Below are positions 21,701-29,078 of a stretch of 32,151 bases of DNA, piece after piece. The DNA lies in NCBI GenBank assembly GCA_903825565.1, contig CAIKBD010000268.1:1-32151 (forward strand). Reading direction: 5' to 3'. This DNA is from an uncultured Anaerolineales bacterium. GTDB lineage: Bacteria > Chloroflexota > Anaerolineae > UBA4142. Each line of letters opens with the position of its first letter. The stretch's first letter is position 1. The notes below the pieces were generated by a model, which was not told where the DNA came from, ran no database searches, and saw nothing but the letters and a program-made list of their open reading frames with translations. The position numbers and the translations under genes were made by a program.

Positions 21701-22435
21701 ATGTCCGAAATTCAAAAACACATTCGCTGTAAACCCGGTGATGTTGCCAAGTACGTGCTCGTGCCCGGCGACCCCGGGCGCGTCAAGCGCATCGCCGAGC
21801 AGATGGACGAGGCGCATCTCATCGCCGAGAATCGCGAGTACGTCGTGTACACCGGCACGACAAACGGCGTGCCCGTCAGCGTGTGCTCGTCCGGCATCGG
21901 TGGACCGGCGGCGTCCATTGCCATTGAAGAGTTGGTCAAGGTCGGCGCGCAAGTTTTCATTCGCGTTGGCTCGGCGGGCGGACGCCAAGACGATATTCCG
22001 ATTGGCACGCCGGTCATCATCACCGCGGCGCATCGTGGCGAGGGCACGTCGAAAGTGTACTTGCCGGTCGAATTTCCGGCGGTCGCCGATCTCGATGTGA
22101 CGAACGCACTCGTCGCGGCGGCGGGCGAAGCCGGCGAGGATTATCGCGTCGGCATTGGTTTTACGCGCGACGCGTATTACGTGCAAGACAAGCAATTGAA
22201 CGAACTGCTGAAAAGTGTTGGCGTCGTGGCGGCGGAGCAAGAAGCGTCACTCCTGTTCATCGTCGGTAGCGTCAAGCGCGTGCGCGTCGGCGCGATTGTT
22301 TCGACCGACTCGAACATTTGGTTGCCGGCGCAACCAACGCTCGAAGAAAAAGAAAAACTGTTTCGTGTTGGCGAAAAGAAGGCGATTGCGATTGCGTTGC
22401 GCGCAGTGCAGTTGTTGGCGGCTCGCGGAATATAA
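21701..22435 (+). CDS. Nucleoside phosphorylase (uridine/purine, PNP_UDP_1 family)
   Basis: A 244-aa enzyme that would cleave nucleosides with phosphate to base and ribose-1-phosphate. The phosphate loop is VPGDPGR (21-27), and RVGSAGG (88-94) is the second phosphate/ribose motif. The usual ribose-binding EME triplet near the C-terminus reads E179-Q180-E181, so the methionine is replaced by glutamine, which may alter ribose or base preference. I cannot decide between uridine and purine nucleosides from sequence. I chose ATG 21701 although GTG 21689 is in frame, since GAGGAG ends at 21689 and cannot serve a start there. Adenine deaminase follows, suggesting a nucleoside salvage unit. Confidence 0.88.
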   Translation: MSEIQKHIRCKPGDVAKYVLVPGDPGRVKRIAEQMDEAHLIAENREYVVYTGTTNGVPVSVCSSGIGGPAASIAIEELVKVGAQVFIRVGSAGGRQDDIPIGTPVIITAAHRGEGTSKVYLPVEFPAVADLDVTNALVAAAGEAGEDYRVGIGFTRDAYYVQDKQLNELLKSVGVVAAEQEASLLFIVGSVKRVRVGAIVSTDSNIWLPAQPTLEEKEKLFRVGEKKAIAIALRAVQLLAARGI

Positions 22436-22440
22436 TGCGA

Positions 22441-22510
22441 AGGGGAGAAGGGGAGAAAGGGAGAGGGGGAGACAAAATCTCCTATTCCCCCCTTCTCCCT
22501 CTCTCCCCCT
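22441..22510 (+). repeat. Purine/pyrimidine hairpin between phosphorylase and adenine deaminase
   Basis: GGGGAGAAGGGGAGAAAGGGAGAGGGGGAG-type words (22442-22471) face CCCCCTTCTCCCTCTCTCCCCCTC-type words (22487-22510) as an imperfect inverted repeat. It fills the gap between the two genes and ends just before the GAGGAG ribosome binding site of adenine deaminase. Confidence 0.75.
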
Positions 22511-22528
22511 CATTCTTGAGGAGACAAA

Positions 22529-24235
22529 TTGATTTCACTCGACTTGTTACTGTACAACGCCCGCATCGCCGACGTGTTTCGCCTGCGCGTGTTTGAGGGC
22601 TGGGTTGGCGTGCGCGATGGACGATTCGTTTACGTCGAAGAGGGCACACCGCCGGCGAACCTCGTCGCCAAAGAATCACGCGACCTGGGCGGACGCGTGA
22701 TCGTCCCAGGGTTGATTGACGCGCATATGCACATCGAGTCGTCGCACGTCACGCCGCGCGGATTCGCGCAAGCTGTTTTGCCGTACGGCACGACGGCAGT
22801 GCTTGCCGACGCGCACGAAGTGGCGAACGTCGCCGGCGAAGAAGGTGTGCGTTGGATGATTCGCGCGGCGCAAAATTTGCCGCTCCGCATTTTTCACGCG
22901 ATTCCCAGTTGCGTCCCCGCGACTTCGCCCGACCTGGAATGGACGAGCGCGGTGTTCGATGCTGGCGTGGTCGCGCGGCTCGCGCACGAACCCGGCGTGA
23001 TCGCGCTCGGCGAAGTGATGGATTACGGCGCAGTCCTCGCAGACAGTCCGCGCCTGCGTGGATTGGTAGACGCGGCGCATACTGCCGGTCTGGTGGTCGA
23101 GGGGCACATTCCCACGTTGCGCGGCACGGACTTGTCGCAATATCTCGCGTGGCGCGTCACGTCCGATCACACACTCACTTCGCCGGAAAAAATCCGCGAG
23201 CAAATCTCCAAAGGGCTCGTGGTGATGTTGCAAACAAAATCGTGCACGCGCGAAAACATCGCCGCCGTGAACGACCTTGCGGATCGCTCGCGGATCATTC
23301 TCGTGACCGACGACATCGAGCCGTCGCTGTTGGTGCGCGGGCACTTGTCGCTCATCGTTGCGCTGGCGATTGACGCGGGCATGTTGCCCATCGAAGCGCT
23401 CGCCAGCGCGACGATTCGCCCGGCGCGGTACCTGGGTCTCCGCGATCTGGGCGGGATCGCGCCGGGACACTACGCCGATTTCGCGGTGATGGATGATCTT
23501 GCCGCATTTCCGCCGCGCGAGGTTTTTGTCGGCGGCGCGCGTGTGGCGAGCGCAGGAAAATTTGGTGCGCGGGCGTTACCGGCGTCGCCGCCGATGCCGG
23601 CAAATGTGCAATTGCCGGGTCCGTTCACGGCGCGCGATTTTGTGCTGAGGAGCGAGGGGCGAGAGGCGAGAGGCGAAATTATTGCCAACGCGGTCACGCT
23701 GTTGAGCGCGACGGCAAGCACAACTGATTTGGCGCGCGTGCCGGTGCGCGTCGCTAACGGGTTCGCGCAGTTCGAGGCGGGCGATGCGCTTGCGCTTGTC
23801 GCCGTGATCGCGCGCGACAATTCGTCGCGGTCGGTCGGCGTGCTCAAGGATTTCGGTTTGCGCGCGGGTGCAGTTGCGTCGTCGTTCGCGCATGACAGCC
23901 ACAATTTGCTCGTCGTCGGGCGCGATGCGAACGATATGGCAGTTGCCGCGAACACCGTGCGCGAAATCAACGGCGGCGTCGCCGTCGTGCGGGAGGGCAA
24001 ACCTGTGGCGACGTTGCGCTTGCCGGTGTTTGGGCTTGTCAGCGACGCGCCGCTCGCCGAGCTCGTCCACGATTTTGACGCGCTCGAAAATGTGATGCGC
24101 GATCTCGGCGTTGCGCATCAGCGTCCCTTTTTGATCTTGTCGCTTCTGGCGTTAAGTGTGAGTCCCAAATTCAAATTTACCGACAAGGGCGTGATTGACA
24201 CCGAGCGGCGGCAGTTGTTGCCACCGTGGGCATAG
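22529..24235 (+). CDS. ade: Adenine deaminase
   Basis: A 568-aa metal-dependent amidohydrolase converting adenine to hypoxanthine in purine salvage. The metal site is at LIDAHMHIESSH (62-73; H66, H68), followed by YGTTAVLADAHEVANV (86-101), both typical of the adenine deaminase family. A conserved metal-ligand region lies around EGHIPTLRG (near 191), and TDDIEP near 260-265 is the catalytic segment. The length is normal for the family. It starts at TTG 22529 with GAGGAG six bases upstream. A low-complexity GAGGCGAGAGGCGA stretch is read in frame at about residues 373-383, in the joint between the catalytic part and the C-terminal domain. It is the last gene before the complex I promoter. Confidence 0.93.
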   Translation: MISLDLLLYNARIADVFRLRVFEGWVGVRDGRFVYVEEGTPPANLVAKESRDLGGRVIVPGLIDAHMHIESSHVTPRGFAQAVLPYGTTAVLADAHEVANVAGEEGVRWMIRAAQNLPLRIFHAIPSCVPATSPDLEWTSAVFDAGVVARLAHEPGVIALGEVMDYGAVLADSPRLRGLVDAAHTAGLVVEGHIPTLRGTDLSQYLAWRVTSDHTLTSPEKIREQISKGLVVMLQTKSCTRENIAAVNDLADRSRIILVTDDIEPSLLVRGHLSLIVALAIDAGMLPIEALASATIRPARYLGLRDLGGIAPGHYADFAVMDDLAAFPPREVFVGGARVASAGKFGARALPASPPMPANVQLPGPFTARDFVLRSEGREARGEIIANAVTLLSATASTTDLARVPVRVANGFAQFEAGDALALVAVIARDNSSRSVGVLKDFGLRAGAVASSFAHDSHNLLVVGRDANDMAVAANTVREINGGVAVVREGKPVATLRLPVFGLVSDAPLAELVHDFDALENVMRDLGVAHQRPFLILSLLALSVSPKFKFTDKGVIDTERRQLLPPWA

Positions 24236-24313
24236 CGCGTTGGAAGGGGGATGGGGGCTTGGAACCGTCCCGCTTTTTTCCGGCGTGCGGATGGGGTGCG
24301 TGCCGGGATGATT

Positions 24314-24342
24314 TTGTGATATGCGGAACGATGTGCTATAAT
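24314..24342 (+). promoter_or_regulatory. Promoter of the nuo operon
   Basis: TTGTGA (24314-24319), a 17-bp spacer and a perfect TATAAT (24337-24342). Start near 24349, followed by AAGGAG (24358-24363) ten bases before the nuoB ATG. Because the promoter abuts nuoB, no nuoA precedes it in this operon. Confidence 0.75.
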
Positions 24343-24373
24343 GCGCGCCAAGTTGATAAGGAGCGAAATTGAA

Positions 24374-24925
24374 ATGGATGCTCAAACGATCAAGCCAAAT
24401 GAAATTTCGACGCCGGCGGATGCGGGCGCGAAAACCGGGCAACCTGGGATCGTGTTTGCCAAGATAGACGATGTGGTGCGCTGGGCGCGCACCGGCTCAA
24501 TGTGGCCCCTGTTGTTTGGGTTGGCGTGTTGTGCGATTGAAATGATGGCTGTGTATATGCCGCGTTTCGATCTCTCGCGCTTTGGTATGGAAGTGTATCG
24601 TGCGTCGCCGCGCCAAGCCGATTTGATGTTCGTCGCTGGACGCGTCTCGCGCAAGATGGCGCCGGTTGTGCGCCAACTGTATGATCAAATGATGGAGCCC
24701 AAGTGGGTGATCGCGATGGGGGATTGCGCGGCGTGCGGCGGCATCTACAACAATTACGCGATTCTGCAAGGGGTGGACGAGATCATCCCGGTGGATGTCT
24801 ATGTCGCCGGGTGCCCGCCGCGCCCCGAAGCGTTGATGGATGGCATTCTGCGCCTGCACGAAAAGATCAAGAACAGCGAGCCGAAGGGCCAAGTTCGGAT
24901 CACGGATTGGGGCTTGCGCGGATAA
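24374..24925 (+). CDS. nuoB: NADH-quinone oxidoreductase subunit B
   Basis: A 183-aa subunit of the complex I peripheral arm that carries cluster N2, the last Fe-S centre before quinone. The four ligands are visible as C52 and C53 (GLACCAIEM), C118 (MGDCAACGG) and C147 ([11 protein letters not shown]). One extra cysteine, C121, sits next to C118. An N-terminal tail of about 25 residues precedes the conserved core. I chose ATG 24374 because AAGGAG is ten bases upstream; a start at 24341 would overlap the -10 box. It is the first gene of this nuo operon. Confidence 0.95.
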   Translation: MDAQTIKPNEISTPADAGAKTGQPGIVFAKIDDVVRWARTGSMWPLLFGLACCAIEMMAVYMPRFDLSRFGMEVYRASPRQADLMFVAGRVSRKMAPVVRQLYDQMMEPKWVIAMGDCAACGGIYNNYAILQGVDEIIPVDVYVAGCPPRPEALMDGILRLHEKIKNSEPKGQVRITDWGLRG

Positions 24926-24971
24926 CCGCGCCGTGATTTGCCATTAGGAATCAGGAACACAGGACGATGCG

Positions 24972-26768
24972 ATGACGCCAATTGAAACAACCATCACCAA
25001 ACTGCGCGAACGCTTCGCCGGCGCAATCGGCGACATTTACGAGTTTCGCGGCGAGACGACGGTGACGATCCCGCGCGCCGCCTTGCTTGACCTTGCGCGT
25101 TTTTTACGAACCGATCCCGCGCTCCGTTTTGACATGCTGACGGATGTGACCGCCCTCGATTGGTTGCCGCGCGAACCGCGCTTTGACGTTTTGTACGCCT
25201 TCCTCTCGCTGTCGCACAAGACGCGCGTGCGCGTGCGCGTGCAACTGGCGAGCGGCGACTTGCACGTGCCCTCTCTGACTGCCGTTTACCCGGGCGCGAA
25301 TTTTTACGAGCGCGAAGTGTACGATCTCTTTGGCATCACCTTTTCCGGGCATCCGTTTTTGCATCGGCTCTTGTCGCCCGATTACGAAACGAGTCACCCA
25401 CTCCGCAAAGATCACCCGCTGGGCTATGAGCCAGTCGAGTTCACGCACACGTACGATGAAATTCAGCCGGATAAACCGGGTGCGGTGCCGCCGCCCAAGC
25501 CGCGCCGGTTGATCGGCAGTATTGGCGGAACGCCGCAAGAAATTCCGCTCACGCTGTCCGATCCCGCCACACCCTGGTCGGGCACGCAAGCCGAAACGTT
25601 GCTGATCAATATGGGCCCGCATCATCCCTCGACGCACGGCGTGTTGCGCGTCGCGCTCGAAGTGGACGGCGAAAAGATTGTCAACGCGATGCCGGACATT
25701 GGCTATCTGCACACCGGCATCGAAAAAACGGCGGAGTACAAAACGTACCTCAAAGCCGTGCCGTTATTTGATCGGATGGATTATCTGGGCACGTTCTTCA
25801 ACAACCTTGCGTACGTCATGGCGGTTGAAAAGTTGATGGATGTGGACGTGCCGGAGCGGGCGCAACTTGTTCGCGTAATCCTGTCCGAACTTCAGCGCAT
25901 CACCTCGCATCTGATTGCCGTCGGCTCACAAGCGATGGACATTGGCGCAGTGACGGTGATGACATACGCGTTCCGCGAACGCGAAACGGCGCTCGATATT
26001 TTTGAAGCGGTCGCCGGCGCGCGGATGATGACTTCGTATTTTCGCTTTGGCGGACTCGCACTCGATTTGCCGGCGGGCTTTTCCGATTCGGTGCGCGCGT
26101 TCCTCAAAATGTTGCCGCCACGTCTCAAAGAGTACGAAGACCTGCTCAACAAAAATCCGATCTGGCTCGAACGGACGCGCGGCATTGCCGAGTACACCGC
26201 CGAGGACGCCCTCGCCTACAGCGTGACGGGCCCGATGTTACGCGCGGCGGGCGTGAATTGGGATTTGCGGAAAGCGTTTCCGTACCTGGGTTACGAGCAG
26301 TACGATTTCGAGGTGCCGGTCAGCACGCGCAGTAAAGCGGATGTCTTGGAATGTTATTACATCCGCATGGAAGAAATGCGGCAGAGCATTCGGATCATCG
26401 AGCAGGCATTGCCCAAGCTGGAAAAAACCAACGGGCAGCCATACGTCACGCGCAATCGCAAGGTCGCGCCGCCGCCCAAAGCGGAACTTGCCACCTCGAT
26501 GGAGAGTTTGATTCACCATTTCAAACTGTGGACGGAAGGGATCAAGCCCCCAGTCGGTTTGGTGTATGCGCCGATTGAGTCGCCGCGCGGCGAGTTGGGT
26601 TTTCTGATTTCGAGCGATGGCTCGCGCAATCCGCATCGCGTGCGCGTGCGCACACCATCGTTCGCCAACTTGCAAACCTTGCCGCTCCTTTCCAAGAATT
26701 ATTACATCGCCGATCTCGTTGGGATCATTGCGATGACGGATATTATCCTGGGAGACGTGGACAGATAA
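24972..26768 (+). CDS. nuoCD: NADH-quinone oxidoreductase subunit C/D fusion
   Basis: A 598-aa fused subunit. Residues about 1-165 are NuoC (30-kDa type, with YPGANFYEREVYDLFGI and LRKDHPLGYEPVEF-like signature). A proline-rich joint (about 170-200) leads into NuoD from about residue 208 (NMGPHHPSTHGVLR), which forms the quinone pocket with NuoB. NuoD ends normally in DIILGDVDR. NuoCD fusions occur in several bacterial groups. The start at 24972 follows nuoB by 46 bp. nuoE would normally follow; here a four-helix-bundle gene does. Confidence 0.95.
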   Translation: MTPIETTITKLRERFAGAIGDIYEFRGETTVTIPRAALLDLARFLRTDPALRFDMLTDVTALDWLPREPRFDVLYAFLSLSHKTRVRVRVQLASGDLHVPSLTAVYPGANFYEREVYDLFGITFSGHPFLHRLLSPDYETSHPLRKDHPLGYEPVEFTHTYDEIQPDKPGAVPPPKPRRLIGSIGGTPQEIPLTLSDPATPWSGTQAETLLINMGPHHPSTHGVLRVALEVDGEKIVNAMPDIGYLHTGIEKTAEYKTYLKAVPLFDRMDYLGTFFNNLAYVMAVEKLMDVDVPERAQLVRVILSELQRITSHLIAVGSQAMDIGAVTVMTYAFRERETALDIFEAVAGARMMTSYFRFGGLALDLPAGFSDSVRAFLKMLPPRLKEYEDLLNKNPIWLERTRGIAEYTAEDALAYSVTGPMLRAAGVNWDLRKAFPYLGYEQYDFEVPVSTRSKADVLECYYIRMEEMRQSIRIIEQALPKLEKTNGQPYVTRNRKVAPPPKAELATSMESLIHHFKLWTEGIKPPVGLVYAPIESPRGELGFLISSDGSRNPHRVRVRTPSFANLQTLPLLSKNYYIADLVGIIAMTDIILGDVDR

Positions 26769-26770
26769 AA

Positions 26771-26792
26771 GTCGACAGTAGACAGACGACAG
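26771..26792 (+). repeat. Left inverted repeat of the four-helix cassette
   Basis: GTCGACAGTAG-ACAGACGACAG is an inverted copy, at 19 of 22 positions, of the sequence at 27191-27212. As RNA, 20 of 22 positions pair when one G-U is counted. It begins two bases after the nuoCD stop. Confidence 0.8.
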
Positions 26793-26813
26793 ACAAAACC
26801 ATCGGAGTTGACA

Positions 26814-27188
26814 ATGCACAATTACAAGGAACTCAAGGTTTGGCAAAAGGCGATGGATTTAGTTGTCGAAATTTATTCGTTGACGCGCACGTTTCCGAAA
26901 GACGAATTGTTTGGGCTGACGAATCAGTTGCGGCGCGCGGCAGTTTCAATTGCGCTGAACATTGCCGAGGGCGCTGGGTGTGAGAGTGATGTCGAGTTTG
27001 CGCGATTCTTGGACATTGCGTTGCGTTCGACGTACGAAACGGTAACTGCGTTGCAAATCGCGACGCGATTGAAATATAGCAAACAAGAAATCACCGACCC
27101 ACTTATTGCTAACGCGGAAGAAGTTGCGCGCATGACAACGGGGCTGATTCGCAAGTTTGCTCCGAGTCGCAAATATTTGCAAAAGTAA
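26814..27188 (+). CDS. Four-helix-bundle protein, 23S rRNA intervening-sequence type
   Basis: A 124-aa helical protein. The start NYKELKVWQKAMDLVVEIY and the centre QLRRAAVSIALNIAEGAG are diagnostic of the S23/IVP family, first seen in intervening sequences of 23S rRNA and also as accessory proteins of diversity-generating retroelements. The biochemical function is not known; pentameric nucleic-acid-binding forms have been described for relatives. It sits where nuoE is expected and is bounded by inverted repeats, so it looks like a mobile or passenger cassette rather than a complex I part. ATG 26814 is preferred to TTG 26808. No reverse transcriptase or rRNA is nearby. Confidence 0.88.
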   Translation: MHNYKELKVWQKAMDLVVEIYSLTRTFPKDELFGLTNQLRRAAVSIALNIAEGAGCESDVEFARFLDIALRSTYETVTALQIATRLKYSKQEITDPLIANAEEVARMTTGLIRKFAPSRKYLQK

Positions 27189-27190
27189 AT

Positions 27191-27212
27191 CTGTCGACTG
27201 TTGACTGTCGAC
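27191..27212 (+). repeat. Right inverted repeat of the four-helix cassette
   Basis: CTGTCGACTGT-TGACTGTCGAC is the inverse partner of 26771-26792. It starts two bases after the stop of the four-helix gene and lies 17 bp before the nuoF start. The same words occur inside mutS at 5800-5850. Confidence 0.8.
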
Positions 27213-27229
27213 TCTAAATCTGGTGTTGC

Positions 27230-28507
27230 ATGGAACATCTAATCCTTCGAGACCTTGACATTCAGAATATCAAAAACATCGCTGTGTATGAAGAACACGG
27301 CGGCTATCAGGCGTTCCGCAAAGCGGTGAAAGAGATGACGCCCGATCAGGTGACTGACGCGGTCAAGCAATCGGGTTTGCGCGGACGCGGCGGCGCAGGT
27401 TTTCCCGCGGGCGTCAAATGGAGTTTCCTGCCCAAGGGCGTGTTCCCGCGTTACCTCGTTGTGAATGCGGACGAATCGGAACCTGGGACGTTCAAAGACC
27501 GCCAAATGATGGAACGCAATCCGCATCAACTCATCGAGGGCATTGCGATTGCTTCGTACGCGATTCAGTGCAACCAAGCGTTCATCTACATTCGCGGCGA
27601 ATTTCCGTACGCGGCGGAATGTTTGGAGCAAGCGATTGCCGATGCCGAGTCGCGGGGTTACGTCGGCAAAAATATTTTCGGCACCGATTATCATTTGCAG
27701 ATCGTCGTGCATCGCGGCGCAGGCGCGTATATCTGCGGCGAAGAAACTGCCCTGCTCGAATCCATCGAAGGCAAACTGGGACAGCCGCGCGTCAAACCGC
27801 CGTTCCCTGCGGCGGTCGGACTTTACAACAAGCCGACTGTCATCAACAACGTCGAAACGCTCATCAACGTGCCACTCATCATCGAGCGCGGCGCACAGTG
27901 GTACGCGAGTTTGGGCACGCCGAAATCCACGGGCCCCAAAGTGTTTTGCCTGAGCGGTCACGTCAATCGTCCTGGGAATTACGAAGGCGAGTTTGGCAAG
28001 ATGACGTTCCGCGAATTGATTTACGATTTGGGCGGCGGCATTCGCAACGGCAAAAAGTTGAAAGGCATCTTGCCCGCCGGCGCGAGTGGTCCGATGGTCA
28101 GCCCGCTCGTCAACGAAGCAGTGCTCGACGTGAAACTCGATTTCGAATCGCTTGCGCCGTTCGGCTCGCTCCTGGGTTCGGCGTCGGTGATTGTGCTCGA
28201 CGAAGACACGTGCGTCGTGTGGGCGGCGAAAAAAATGTTGCACTTTTTCAAGAACGAATCGTGCGGCAAATGCACGCCGTGTCGCGAGGGGACGTACTGG
28301 CTCTGGCGTCTGCTCGAACGCATTGACGCGGGCGAGGGCACAATGGCGGATATTGATCTACTGACGAGCGTCGCGACGCAAATGCAAGGGCGCACGCTGT
28401 GTCCGCTCGGCGAGTTCGCCACGTCGCCCGTCCTCGGCACGGTGAAATTGTTCCGCGAAGAGTACGAACGGCATGTGAAAGAGCGCGGGTGCTGGGCGAA
28501 GAAATAA
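27230..28507 (+). CDS. nuoF: NADH-quinone oxidoreductase subunit F
   Basis: A 425-aa NADH dehydrogenase subunit that oxidises NADH and carries FMN and cluster N3. The FMN/NADH glycine-rich motif GRGGAGFP is at 52-59, GAGAYICGEETAL near 163-175 is the second nucleotide motif, and N3 ligands are C345, C348, C351 and about C391. Length and ends are normal. The partner NuoE, needed for cluster N1a in standard complex I, is not encoded beside it. No strong Shine-Dalgarno is visible because the inverted repeat of the upstream cassette lies just before the start. Confidence 0.95.
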   Translation: MEHLILRDLDIQNIKNIAVYEEHGGYQAFRKAVKEMTPDQVTDAVKQSGLRGRGGAGFPAGVKWSFLPKGVFPRYLVVNADESEPGTFKDRQMMERNPHQLIEGIAIASYAIQCNQAFIYIRGEFPYAAECLEQAIADAESRGYVGKNIFGTDYHLQIVVHRGAGAYICGEETALLESIEGKLGQPRVKPPFPAAVGLYNKPTVINNVETLINVPLIIERGAQWYASLGTPKSTGPKVFCLSGHVNRPGNYEGEFGKMTFRELIYDLGGGIRNGKKLKGILPAGASGPMVSPLVNEAVLDVKLDFESLAPFGSLLGSASVIVLDEDTCVVWAAKKMLHFFKNESCGKCTPCREGTYWLWRLLERIDAGEGTMADIDLLTSVATQMQGRTLCPLGEFATSPVLGTVKLFREEYERHVKERGCWAKK

Positions 28508-28556
28508 GTGGTGCGTGGTTAGTGGATAGTGGGTCCACGACAAATAGAAAGAGAGT

Positions 28557-28772
28557 ATGCCAATGACTACTACAACTCTCGATGAAGGTCACCTTAAGGA
28601 ATTGTTCAAGCAGGCGATGCTCGAACTGCTCGTCGAACGCAAAGATATTTTCTACGATTTGTTTGCCGAGGTCATCGAAGATGCGGCGCTGGTGAACGCG
28701 ATTCGTGAAGGCGAAGCCGACGAGTCGGTGAGTCGCTCGGAGATTTTCGAGATTCTCGGGAGCGTGGCGTGA
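28557..28772 (+). CDS. Antitoxin-like small protein of a RelE-type pair
   Basis: A 71-aa acidic protein with a helical N-terminus (ELFKQAMLELLVERKDIFYDLFAEVIED) and a C-terminal segment SVSRSEIFEIL that resembles the toxin-binding tail of small antitoxins. I do not recognise a named DNA-binding fold. Its stop overlaps the GTG start of the toxin gene (GTGA), the typical arrangement of type II toxin-antitoxin pairs. The start is either 28557 or the second ATG at 28563; GAAAGAGAG lies just upstream. It lies between nuoF and nuoG. Confidence 0.75.
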   Translation: MPMTTTTLDEGHLKELFKQAMLELLVERKDIFYDLFAEVIEDAALVNAIREGEADESVSRSEIFEILGSVA

Positions 28773-29035
28773 AAATCGAGTTCAAGCGTAGTTTCGCCAA
28801 AGACTTGCGGAAAATCCGTGACGCTCATTTGCACAGGCAAGTCAAAGAAACGCTTGAACTGATAGAGCGCGTTCAGTCGCTTCAAGAAGTTAGCGACATC
28901 AAGAAACTCAAAGGCGGTGACCGTTACTATCGCATTCGCATCGGTGATTACCGCCTCGGTCTGATTCTCGACACCGATACAGTTATCCTGGTTCGCTTTT
29001 TACACCGCAAAGACCTCTACCGATATTTTCCGTAG
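28769..29035 (+). CDS. RelE/ParE-family toxin
   Basis: An 88-aa basic protein with the RelE-type layout: an N-terminal EFKRSFAKDLRKI helix, a central KKLKGGDRYYRIRIGDYRLGLI core and a C-terminal FLHRKDLYRYFP. The basic residues and tyrosines of this core and tail (RIRIGDYR, HRKDLYR) are where RelE mRNA interferases have their active site, so it may cleave mRNA on the ribosome; ParE-like gyrase inhibition is less likely. It starts at GTG 28769, overlapping the antitoxin stop. It is embedded in the nuo operon, 43 bp before nuoG. Confidence 0.85.
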   Translation: MKIEFKRSFAKDLRKIRDAHLHRQVKETLELIERVQSLQEVSDIKKLKGGDRYYRIRIGDYRLGLILDTDTVILVRFLHRKDLYRYFP

Positions 29036-29078
29036 AAAAACTATTCGCAAATCATAAATCATAATTCGGAAATCGAAA

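Noticed and set aside
22431-22436. TATAAT at the end of the phosphorylase gene as a promoter for adenine deaminase
   Set aside because: It overlaps the stop codon and has no -35 match at acceptable spacing.
24236-24313. Terminator behind adenine deaminase
   Set aside because: A T-run follows GTCCCGC, but I found no convincing stem in front of it.
26814-27188. Four-helix protein as a sign of a diversity-generating retroelement
   Set aside because: No reverse transcriptase, template repeat or variable repeat was seen nearby.
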